Shown: in pieces, positions 11,440 to 20,879 of the stretch
How positions within the stretch are numbered: position 1 is the stretch's first letter
Layout of the letters: each line of letters begins with the position of its first letter
Assembly: GCA_028023455.1 (NCBI GenBank)
Contig: JAQFVV010006306.1
Span: forward strand, 3,065,001 to 3,129,000
Length of the DNA stretch: 64,000 nucleotides
Origin: Epiperipatus broadwayi
Lineage: Eukaryota > Onychophora > Udeonychophora > Euonychophora > Peripatidae
Reading direction: 5' to 3'
Notes under the pieces: model-generated
Seen by the model: only the letters and a program-made list of their open reading frames with translations
What the model was told of the DNA's origin: nothing
Databases searched by the model: none
Position numbers and translations under genes: made by a program

Positions 11440-13270
11440 ATCAGCTTAAGTTTAGTAAATCTTTTATTGGGCCAAATAATCAAGAAGCTATATCTGTTAA
11501 ACATCTTGGTTCCAAATATTTAAATAATGCTGAAATTTCTGTTCTGAAAATGATATTAATCGTTGATATAATGGCAACAGCGGAGAATGTCATCAAAAAT
11601 TGCCTGTAGAAGAAGTAACAGGTAATAAAAAGAGCACATTAGAAATTACAACAATTTAAGCCAAATACTATTTAAATGAGAATAGAGATATTAAATATTC
11701 TATAAAAATCGAAACTGTTGATTACAAAATAAGAGTTTCTCACATTATGCTAATAGAAATAAGTGGTGAGAAATCCTTGCCTGCACAAAAACAAATCTAC
11801 GTAACTTATTGAGAAAGCATCACATATATTTCACAAATTCTGAAAAAAAAAAGCAAATTAACCTATTTGAGAAAAATTTCATTCCTCTGTGGTTTATCTA
11901 AAATACATAAGGACTATAGTTATTAAGACCTATTGTAGTTTCTATGCAATTTTTGGAGTTAAGAACATGATAATTAAAAGAACCAACATTTTAATCTTGT
12001 TTTAATATGGGAAGTTTATTCACAAATGTGCCTACTGTTGAAACATTATCTAAATAGTCATTATTGCTTCTATGGAAATATTAAAATTCTGCATAATAAC
12101 ATATATAATATAATATAAAAATATTTTAACCAAATTGTTAGGACTAGATTTCACCATTGTCATTCCAGATTAGTAATATTTGCATGGAAAAACTTGAAAT
12201 TAGAGCCATAAATTTTATTATTTCTCCATAACAGTTTGGCTTTATTATATCAAGAATACATTTGTTTTCTGTTATATGGCCATAAGATTACAAATATTTT
12301 GGATTCATGTCAACAGCATATCTTCTTCAAATAAATTTTCAACGGAATTAGAATAAAAACATGAAATGGTATTTTATACGTTCTTATAACAAGAATAGCT
12401 TACAAGTTACCATTAACAAAAACAGGCAAAGGAATATATATATTTAATCGTGACAGAAGCACAAAATATGGAATTATATCATGATTATATCAAAAGAAAT
12501 TCAGAAACTTGGGAAAAGTCCAACATATATCAAATTCTCATGAGGAATAAAAATTCATCAACTATCATTAAAAAAAAAAAAATTAAATATGCAACAAAAA
12601 GAAACAGCAAAAGGAAAAAAAACAATGATAGGTACTGTTCTATATTTATACATAAAGGGTTCAAGCAAAGTAAAGAAATACTGCAATCATTATAATATCC
12701 TAACAGCTTTCCAAAGCCGTAACATCCTGTAATGAATTCTAATCTTTATAAAATCTATGAGAATGGCATCTATAAAATACCATGTAATTGTGGAAGGACA
12801 TATATCAGTGAAGGTAGTTTTTCCCTATCCAAAATTGATTAAAAGAACATAAAGCAATGATTAGAGCGCAAAAAGATAGATGTATCTAATGCATTGACCG
12901 AAAAATGTATGTTTGGTTAGGAAAATACAAGAATATTGGGCAGAGAAGTAAAAAGAAAAAGAAAACTTAAAGACATTACTTACATGACAATGACATTTAT
13001 CTATAATGTTTAGAAACTATTCATTAGCCTTGCCCTTAAAAGGAAAAAAATGAGGAAATCAAGATCTTCATAAATAAGTATATAAAATTTATACGATTAT
13101 ACCCTTTGACAGAGTAACTTGGTTGATCAAAGCATCAAATTTATTCATGAATCTAAATAATCATTGGTTTAATTCCCAGGATATGTCATTGGTAAAGCCA
13201 ACAACATTTAAAGAAAAATAATACCACTCAAAATATTGTGTTCCATTCTAATTAGTGTGTTATACTAATG
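11440..13270 (+). pseudogene. Penelope-like element RT plus GIY-YIG endonuclease remnant (copy B)
   Basis: Plus-strand pieces in order: a pre-RT segment VDIMATAENVIKNCL near 11553; the fragment GLSKIHK near 11895 followed by LRPIVVSMQFLELRT with frameshifts; GSLFTNVPTVETL near 12010, the classic S-L-F-T-N-V-P RT block; MEKLEIRAIN near 12184; a degraded palm region near 12240-12330; and IYKIPCNCGRTYISE near 12770, the start of the GIY-YIG endonuclease, with KEHK after it. Penelope-like elements encode exactly this RT then GIY-YIG order. There are many stops and frameshifts, so it is dead. The 81-codon frame 12450-12695 is a short open remnant of the linker region, not a separate gene. The element ends near the AATAATACCACTC block at about 13215. 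Confidence 0.8.
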
Positions 13271-13683
13271 GATGAAAGTATTTCGAAAAAGTTTGGATTT
13301 TTTTTTTAATAAAACATTTCACAGTTGAGTGAAGAAATGCAAATGGTCCTTTTCTATGTCCTCTAAATATCTTTATACTATTTCTCTTTTAGAAAGTCTA
13401 TAAGTATAAAATAAATGCTTGTACTTGTAGAGATGAATTTTGTAGAAAGTACTATTATTAATGTTATATATAGAGCTCACAAATAAGCATTTGTATTACA
13501 AGCTTGTTAAATTGGGTCATGTGACATATGACTTGATTTCTTTTGTAATACTAATATTATTAAGGATAAAGTTTAAATACATACTAGATGAAACAAAGAT
13601 TTATTTTAATCATCAGTAAAATGTACACCGAAATGAAACTCATTTATTCTTTCTTTAACATTATTCTAAGTATGAGTAAATGA
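13271..13683. other. Non-coding stretch
   Basis: AT-rich; nothing recognised. Confidence 0.5.
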
Positions 13684-13857
13684 TGTTAATAAATAAGGCA
13701 CTTTCAAATTATATGTAAGATAGCAATTTCTTTTTCTTCATACTGTCAATATTGATCAAATAAGGAACTGTATAATAATATTTTGACAATACATGAGAAA
13801 GACAATATTTTCATTATTTTACATATAATTTGAAAGTGATATATTTATTAATATTAT
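13684..13857. repeat. Inverted repeat
   Basis: TTAATAAATAAGGCACTTTCAA at the left returns inverted as TTGAAAGTGATATATTTATTAA at the right, with ATTATATGTAA/TTACATATAAT continuing inward. Arms are about 35 bases around a spacer of about 100 bases. Confidence 0.65.
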
Positions 13858-14044
13858 GTAACAGTCTGAATTAATATTGGTCATTCATTAGATAAGAGAT
13901 TATCCACTTAATGAATAAAATTTCTGTAGTATAATTTTTACTACACCACTCTCGTACAAGGTAGGGATTGGTTTCGATCCACTTTAGCAACTTATGGAGG
14001 GATGTAATCATAAACATGTGATCAAAGACACGGAAAAAGATGAA

Positions 14045-14103
14045 TGGCTTCAAGGTGCACATTTCGTGCTGAACCAACACTCATTAGTTGATCCAGATCA
14101 CAA
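14045..14103 (-). ncRNA. Hammerhead-like motif, degenerate (family 1)
   Basis: On the minus strand, stem II GTGTTG/CAGCAC and GAAA are kept. The core reads CTAATGA (G5 to A) and position 16.1 is C instead of U. Cleavage is not expected. Confidence 0.45.
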
Positions 14104-14149
14104 TATCTTACACATGTCTTTATTATTGTTTAGTATAAATTCAATTTAT

Positions 14150-14430
14150 CCATTCTACTTTGAACACTTACTAGCAAAAATCCGTTTATTGTACATATAT
14201 GCATACACCATCTTACATTTTGGCTGTCCTGCAGTCTTCTTCAGAGTCACTTTTACTTTAATTTTTTAAAAGTAAAACATATATACACAATAAAAGGTGT
14301 TTTTTTTTTTTTTGCGAAAAAGTGCTCCAAGTAGAGAGGATAAATTGCATTTATATAAGATATTGACAACAAAATAAAAGTTGTGGTAAATTTGATAATA
14401 TTTTATGTAGATAGTAATTGGATATATATA
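14150..14430. repeat. Family 3 repeat nested in the palindrome
   Basis: An inverted hairpin motif (GGCTGTCCTGCAGTC then TTCTTCAGAG, 14222-14250) is followed by ACAATAAAAGGTG and by a stretch with AAGTAGAG and TTGCATTTATATAAGAT. That stretch closely matches the sequence at 10030-10075, so this is the same family as 9640-10130. Confidence 0.7.
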
Positions 14431-14466
14431 TATACTGAATAATGATAAAGATATGTGTAAGAGATT

Positions 14467-14525
14467 GTGATCTGCGCCAACTGATGAATGCTAGTTCAGT
14501 ATGAAATATGCATCTTGGGAATCAT
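14467..14525 (+). ncRNA. Hammerhead ribozyme candidate, intact core (family 1)
   Basis: All core positions are present: CTGATGA (14481-14487), GAAA (14503-14506), U16.1 (14513) and C17 (14514, predicted cleavage site, triplet AUC). Stem II is ATGCT/AGTAT with an AGTTC loop (14488-14502; one G-U pair). Stem III is two pairs with a four-base loop. Stem I is CCAA/TTGG and continues GTGAT/ATCAT past an internal loop. This is one of the best-preserved copies in the window. Confidence 0.65.
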
Positions 14526-14690
14526 ACGTCTTTTTCCATATCTTTGATCACATGTTTATGATTACACCCCTCCACAATATGCTAAAAGTGGATAGAAACA
14601 CTCTATCTTGCTTGAGAATATAGTGAAAATCTTACAGAAATATTATTCATTAAGTTGTCTTGATATTTATTTATAAAGGCATTAAAAAGT

Positions 14691-16280
14691 TAATTGTTTT
14701 TAACTTGAAAACGTTCTGATGTTGAATATAATAACTGTGTTGTATTTATTAATATTACATATTTGACTTATTATTTATACATAACGATGTTATAAAGAGG
14801 AGAAATGCTACTTTATGTTATATATTTATTGTCTATATTAAAATGAAGCTTTATTTAAACCCAGTATGGATTTAAATTTGATCCTTGATAATATCACCTG
14901 TTAGAAAGCCTATTTTTATAAAATCTGAAGTCACGTGTATAAAACGGTCTTTTCACATTTGTGTACAAAGAGGTATGATGGTATTGGTAGCCTATGGGAA
15001 AATAAATTTTTCCCACTATCTTATATCCAATTAGAATGTATTCTATTTATTAAATTGTTACATTTTTATTTACCATGGTCAAACTCACTCCACTGACAAC
15101 TTTGACACCATTCAAATATAATAATGATTATTACTAATCATTTACTAAACTAGAGATCTCTAGCACAGATATTAAACTTTAACTCTCGGTTAAAGATTAA
15201 TATATCTGATGTTTTAATTTTAAATATACACACACATGGAGTTACTATAAATAAATGAATTTCTTTGAAAAACTGAATTCATTTTTAGGACAAGCTATTT
15301 ATTACTTTTCGTTTAAGAAATAAAGTATATTCTCCTTTATGGTGATTAACTTTTGATTTAATTTACAGTTTAAAAATGTGTTTTGATTCTTTAAATTAAA
15401 TGTTAAATGAACTTATTTCTTGTTAGCTGATTACTCTGTCCTAATTTTAAAATCATGTTTGTCAGTTAAATTCCAAATATTCTTAACTTTCACTTATGCA
15501 TATCGCTAACATCTGCAAATTGAAAAGAAATAAAAAGCTACTTATTTCTTAGTTTGGAAGAGCAAATTTTTAATCTTCATTTTGAATAAAATTACAATGA
15601 CAATCATTTATAATTGAATTAAAAGTTTCTTTTTTTAGTAGTGCTTTGATAAGTGTCAAATTGACGGAGTGGAAAAATGGGAAAGTTTGTGTATCCCTAG
15701 TCAGAGATATCATTTAACAGTTTTAATTTACTTTTGTAAACAAAGTTGGTTTTCTGTTATTTTGTTCGTGATGTCCCTCTTTGAAATCCTGGCTAATGGG
15801 ATGTGGATAAATGCAAAGTCTTTTCTCTAAAAACATTTAGATTGTCTGATCTTTCCAGTAACTGTCACTTTTTTAAATTTAACAAGATTTCCAATAACAT
15901 TTCAAATTTGCCATGTGAGCTTAAAATGTCTGGAAAGATGTCTCCATTTTTATGGCACTCAAAGACAAATGAACTACATTTAAAAAATGTAAATGTCTGT
16001 TCGTGAAACACATTTATATAAATGATGTTAGAATTTGGTTATTCTTTTTATTATTATTTAATAATTTAAAATTATATTTCTTGAGGTACAATACCTCTTT
16101 TCAGATATTTAATTGGGCTTGGATCTCTTTTATTGGCAAATGGATATTAGTGTATAGTTAATCATGTATTGAGACTAATAATTTCTTTATTTGTGTATAC
16201 AAATAGGGGAATAAAAAAATAACTTATTAAAAAGCAAATATTTGATGGTTTGGAAATATATTTAGTTTAAAAAAAAAAAA
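14691..16280. other. Non-coding stretch
   Basis: No supported gene. The plus frame 15803-16006 (67 codons) has a mixed, protein-like composition but no domain, no clear splice sites and no relative I recognise. Confidence 0.45.
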
Positions 16281-16412
16281 GTCACGTGGCTTTATAGCTC
16301 GGGAGTTCATAAGTTCGAGAGCCGAATTTGCAAGTGCCAGAATCAATTCTGGGATCTTCCAAGATCCCGATCCCAAGTTGGACACCCTACCAACTGCGTC
16401 AAACCATGCAAG
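16281..16412 (-). repeat. tRNA-Pro-derived SINE, solitary copy
   Basis: Read on the minus strand, an A-box-like TTTGACGCAGTTGGTAG is followed by an anticodon-arm-like region with CTTGGGATC (anticodon TGG, proline) and a B-box-like GAATTGATTCTGG. The 3' part (CACTTGCAAATTCGG, then ATGAACTCCC and AAAGCCA) is shared with the array at 46.15-48.08 kb. A 12-T run on the minus strand (16269-16280) directly follows and could act as a Pol III terminator. No acceptor stem forms, so it is not a functional tRNA gene. Confidence 0.7.
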
Positions 16413-16521
16413 GTTATATATAGGTAAATTATTCTAATGGACTTGATTTAATTTATCCAATTGTATTACTTGTCAAAATTGGGGGATATTTATTTTGTTC
16501 CTTTGACCTGTACTTTATAAT

Positions 16522-16640
16522 CATTTTTTTTTTTTTCGTATGTCATAGCATCGGCCGGGAGGCATACCCGCAACAACCGTCTGCAACCAACTGGTTGCTT
16601 GCAAGGCGGCTGACCTCTCGGCTAACAACGCTTGACATAA
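16522..16640 (-). repeat. tRNA-derived SINE, Ala-like, with A tail
   Basis: The minus strand begins near GTCAAGCGTTG, has an A-box-like TTAGCCGAGAGG, an anticodon-like CTTGCAAG and a B-box-like region near 16560. It ends in a T run on the plus strand (16526-16536), equivalent to a poly(A) tail on the element strand. A second copy lies at 45600-45705. The GC content is far above the surroundings. Confidence 0.65.
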
Positions 16641-17036
16641 TCATATTTTTGAAACCATATTTGTGCTTCACAATGTTACTGCAAGTCTATTAGCTTTTCG
16701 ATTAAATTTGAATCCGCATTATTTACATCATCGTGAAATGAATTTGTAACCAACTTAGGGACTTTGAATTCAGATCTATGCCTAACAAAAATGAACATTT
16801 TTTTTTGTATTTTCTTCTAGTATTTACAGGTTTAGAGAAATCGATCACACACACATACACCTTGTTATGATGCTTTTGTAGATAATTATTTTTTGATAAA
16901 TATCATTATACTTCACTTTGTTTGATAAAGCATATCATGTTTTGTAGTATTTTAATGACGATAACGATTTCAGACTTTTTTTCCCAACATATTACACATA
17001 GTTTTATCAAATACTTAGGACATTTTAAGAATAAAA

Positions 17037-17305
17037 TCATAGAGATTGTAGCCTAGCATTGTTTAGCGCAGTGATAGAGGGCCAGATTCCATAATCATGT
17101 GATCTCAAATTGTTTCCAATTCTGGAAGCTTCAGCACTCAAAATTCTTATGAATACCAGAGCAATGAAGCCATTTGAATGTTTGTCTTTGTATGGATTAG
17201 TGTAGTGGTAAAGTATCAACGCTGGAGCATAGGGTTCTCAAATCAATTTGTTTTGTTGCTTCTGACACTCAAACTTTTTATTAACTCCTGAGCAGTAAAT
17301 CCATT
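17037..17305 (+). repeat. Two degenerate SINE copies in tandem, plus strand
   Basis: Both units (about 17050-17175 and 17190-17305) have an A-box-like stretch (TTTAGCGCAGTGATAGAG; TTAGTGTAGTGGTAAAG). Both end with a CACTCAA block, then TTATGAATACC or TTATTAACTCC, then GCAATGAAGCCA or GCAGTAAATCCA. That tail is the tail of the tRNA-Pro-like family of 46-48 kb, here in the opposite orientation. The 60-codon minus frame over it is a shadow. Confidence 0.55.
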
Positions 17306-17339
17306 CAATTCTTTTTAATAGATATTATAAAAATATATT

Positions 17340-17880
17340 TTTACCTGGCTTATGGAAAGGCCTTTATTTATACAATTTAAATACTATACCTATTCAGCTC
17401 TGTACTGCAGTTAAAAACACATGTTCTGATTTTTTTTCGTACGTTTTTCCTTCAATATGCTTTTTGTAAAATAGCGTATTTTTTTAGAATTCAGAAATGT
17501 ACTCAGCCTATAGAAAGGCCATAGGCTACCAACAGTTTTTTTTTTTTGCTTTAAGAATTACTTGCTGGCAAATGTATCCAGCCTATGGAAACGTCATTTT
17601 TGTAATAGTTTTTTTAATTGGTTGCTTTAACAATTTTTTTTTCGCTTGGCAGAATTACTTGCTTTGAATAAAATGCTCGTAATCAAATTAAGTCTCTTAA
17701 ATATAAGGAATGAATTATGCATAAAATGCTTCATAAAAAAAACCATGGTTTACTAATGGCAGAATTACTTCCTCTGACATTGTTACGGACAAACATAATA
17801 TTTTTTATTGGTTGTGAATTTGACATGTGACAGCATTATGGACAAACATATATTCAGACAACAAACAAAATAGGGATTAT
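17340..17880. repeat. Degenerate clustered repeats
   Basis: CCTATGGAAAGGC-like motifs recur near 17350, 17507 and 17580. GGCAGAATTACTT recurs near 17648 and 17758, and ACGGACAAACATA near 17785 is matched by ATGGACAAACATA near 17838. The unit boundaries are eroded and the family is unknown. Confidence 0.4.
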
Positions 17881-18106
17881 ATATATAAGGATCACAGATT
17901 TTTTTTTTGAAAGCCATCTGACTTTAATATGTAGTGAAAATGGTCAAATTCTTTTTTTCCTTTCATGATAAAATTACCAAAGTATATAAGTATTCATTCA
18001 ACGGATAGGCTTTTATTTTATCACTACTTTGATAGTGACCTGAAAATAATTGTGTAGTTTACAATTTAGATACTTTCCATCCAAATATTGATTATAAAAT
18101 GATACA

Positions 18107-18241
18107 ATGGATAGTAAAAATATTCATAACTGCTTTAAGTGTTCATATGAATCCCACAATGGCAACCAAGTACTGAAGATACCTGTCACATGTGCAATGG
18201 CTCTTGCAAGGGAATACAAAGAAATGGGAAATACTTTTTAA
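18107..18241 (+). CDS. Short protein-like open frame, unknown (possible exon relic)
   Basis: A 44-codon frame with an ATG and a terminal stop reads with a composition unlike the AT-rich background. It contains NCFKCSYES (two cysteines), then KIPVTCAMALAREYKEMGN. The last part faintly resembles the opening helix of a TPR motif (A-x-x-YKE-x-GN), but no second helix follows. No good splice donor lies at its end. It could be a relic of a retrocopy or chance; I do not assign a function. Confidence 0.25.
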   Translation: MDSKNIHNCFKCSYESHNGNQVLKIPVTCAMALAREYKEMGNTF

Positions 18242-19345
18242 TTAAATTGTTTGGGAACTAATAACTGTTCTATAATCCCTTGATTGACATTTAAATAGAA
18301 ATCATAATCATTGACAAAGTTTTATTTGTAAACAAATTTCCCAAAGGTTTTCAAGACCCTCTGCACCTTTTTTGTTCCATTAATTTTTTTCCTATTTCAT
18401 CAATTATAGTCAGTACTGAACTACTGATGAGAATTAAAGATATGTTGTCAGCACTAGTAGAATCTTTGTAATACTAAAAATCTTTTTTATAAATGGTAGA
18501 ATAAGAATCTCTCCAACAGTAAGTGATCTGTTTGATTAAATAATTATCCAATTGCAGAACAATATTTAGATTTAACATTTAAACTCTGAAAGCACTCTAC
18601 ATTCTTTTTTGCTTTTGTCTCGCTCTGTTTTATTTTTAAATGCTCAACCACTTTTAAAGATTTGATTAACTTTTATACATCAGTCACCTTGGTAACGGTT
18701 CATTATGTGCATGTAAAAGGATACCATATTTTGAATATTTGAAAACCAATTCTTTTGTGACCATTCACTTTTGTTCACTATAGGCAATAATAATAAATAA
18801 ATAGCAACAAACTAAATGAAGAAACAATTCAAATTTATATAACTGAGAAAATTGTGTATATAAAATATATTTTAAAACGTGAATATTTTTAGTATTACGT
18901 TTAAAGTTATGAATTAACTGACAGAACACAAATTAGGATAAAACTGAAAGAATTAACATGAGTGCACATGTGTTTTATTTATCACACTATTTATATACAT
19001 TGAATTAAATATTTTCATGGATTGTTACTATAATAAAGAATAATAAGAAATCATATCCATGTAAACAGAGATAAGACCTTTGCCTTTGACGTTGTCAGTA
19101 AACTATCACTTACTACTAATTGACAATTTCCCTAAAACTAAACAAGTTTTTCCATTAATCTATAATAGCTCTTTTGTTGTGTTTGATCTAGAAAGCTATT
19201 TTTGTATGTGTTAGAATGCAGTCATCTTTCCTGACATTCTGTAAATAATATATACGCTTCTCCAAAGAGTTGTTTATGTTGAATAATATATATATCTGTA
19301 AGCTATAATTTAAACCATATTGGTATACTTGTCATTTTTATTAAG
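18242..19345. other. Non-coding stretch
   Basis: AT-rich; no supported feature. Confidence 0.5.
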
Positions 19346-20466
19346 ACAATAAAGCCATTACTCAAAGTTGAGATTGTTGATGATTGTTATCATTAGAGCC
19401 TTGAAGGTGGTTAATAGAGGTTGCCTTGACTACAGATTGAGATTGTTGATAGACCATAGATAAAGGTGGTTAATAGAGGTTGCCTTGACTACAGATTGAG
19501 ATTGTTGATAGACCATAGATAAAGGTGGTTAATAGAGGTTGCCTTGACTACAGATTGAGATTGTTGATAGACCATAGATAAAGGTGGTTAATAGAGGTTG
19601 TCTTGACTACAGATTGAGATTGTTGATAGACCATAGATAAAGGTGGTTAATAGAGGTTGCCTTGACTACAGATTGAGATTGTTGATAGACCATAGATAAA
19701 GGTGGTTAATAGAGGTTGCCTTGACTACAGATTGAGATTGTTGATAGACCATAGATAAAGGTGGTTAATAGAGGTTGCCTTGACTACAGATTGAGATTGT
19801 TGATAGACCATAGATAAAGGTGGTTAATAGAGGATGCCTTGACTACAGATTGAGATTGTTGATAGACCATAGATAAAGGTGGTTAATAGAGGTTGCCTTG
19901 ACTACAGATTGAGATTGTTGATAGACCATAGATAAAGGTGGTTAATAGAGGTTGCCTTGACTACAGATTGAGATTGTTAATAGACCATAGATAAAGGTGG
20001 TTAATAGAGGTTGCCTTGACTACAGATTGAGATTGTTGATAGACCATAGATAAAGGTGGTTAATAGAGGTTGCCTTGACTACAGATTGAGATTGTTGATA
20101 GACCATAGATAAAGGTGGTTAATAGAGGTTGCCTTGATTACAGATTGAGATTGTTGATAGACCATAGATAAAGGTGGTTAATAGAGGTTGCCTTGACTAC
20201 AGATTGAGATTGTTGATAAACCATAGATAAAGGTGGTTAATAGAGGATGCCTTGACTACTGATTGAGATTGTTGATAGACCATAGATAAAGGTAGTTAAT
20301 AGAGGTTGCCTTGACTACAGATTGAGATTGTTGATAGACCATAGATAAAGGTGGTTAATAGAGGTTGCCTTGACTACAGGTTGAGATAGTTGATAGCTTA
20401 AGGGTTGATTGTTATCATCTATACTTATAAACCTATTAAAGCCTTGAGTAATTGGCTTTATTGTGA
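19346..20466. repeat. 59-bp minisatellite framed by inverted repeats (foldback-like)
   Basis: Sixteen complete 59-bp units run from 19435 to 20378, with partial units at both ends. Each contains GATTGAGATTGTTGATAGACC, then GATAAAGGTGGTTAATAGAGG and TTGCCTTGACTACA. Unit identity is very high (only scattered single changes), so expansion is recent. The array is flanked by CAATAAAGCCATTACTCAA at about 19347 and its inverted match TTGAGTAATTGGCTTTATTG at about 20442 (one extra base). Tandem units between inverted repeats suggest a foldback-type element or its non-autonomous relative. Confidence 0.85.
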
Positions 20467-20638
20467 TAGTAAAAATATACTTAATATGAAATTTGGAAGT
20501 TACAAATGACTATTTATTAGTCTGCTTTCAGAACAGGTTATATTTGCCTGATTAATGAGGTTTGTTTAAACTATTTTGCATTATTAATCTCACACTCCTT
20601 GTTCAAGATGCAATCTTTAGTGCTCATATAAATATATC

Positions 20639-20712
20639 AGATCATAGATAAAGGTGATATAACCGTTATTGTTAATGGAGGTTGCCTTGACTACAGGTTG
20701 AGATTGTTGTTA
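20639..20712 (+). repeat. Solitary relative of the 59-bp unit
   Basis: CATAGATAAAGGTG, TTAATGGAGGTTGCCTTGAC and TACAGGTTGAGATTGTTG occur once, with an insertion, outside the inverted repeats. It is probably an older or seeding copy. Confidence 0.7.
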
Positions 20713-20879
20713 AATTAAGGTTAGATTGTTACTTATTATTTTGTTTTATTCAACTTATTGAAATAATTCATATCTGTATGATTTTATAAATAAATTAAGG
20801 GGTACCTTAAAAACCTTGGAATTTTATAATAAAAAATGTGTATTTATTTTTTAAACCTTATAAATTAAATCTTCTTCAA

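Larger units (their letters stand above)
13880..14690. mobile_element. Palindromic family 1 retrozyme-like element with a nested family 3 repeat
   Basis: The left arm (about 13885-14125) and right arm (about 14440-14685) are inverted copies. Compare CTTAATGAATAA with TTATTCATTAAG at the outer ends, and the inverted pair around CATAAACATGTGATC and GATCACATGTTTATG. Each arm holds a hammerhead-like motif, one per strand. The spacer at 14150-14430 is a family 3 repeat, so that element either inserted into the palindrome or captured its centre. The short frames at 13871-14080 and 13994-14269 read through the repeat and are not genes. Confidence 0.75.

Noticed and set aside
15803-16006. 67-codon plus frame as a gene
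   Set aside because: Composition is plausible, but there are no splice sites, domain or repeat context to support it.
16281-16412. Functional tRNA-Pro gene
   Set aside because: A and B boxes and a proline-type anticodon loop are present, but no acceptor stem pairs and the tail is shared with SINE copies.
18421-18460. CTGATGAG as a further hammerhead core
   Set aside because: No GAAA partner, no stem II and no stem I pairing.
19435-20378. CRISPR-like regular repeats
   Set aside because: The 59-bp units are contiguous with no unique spacers, and the genome context is animal.
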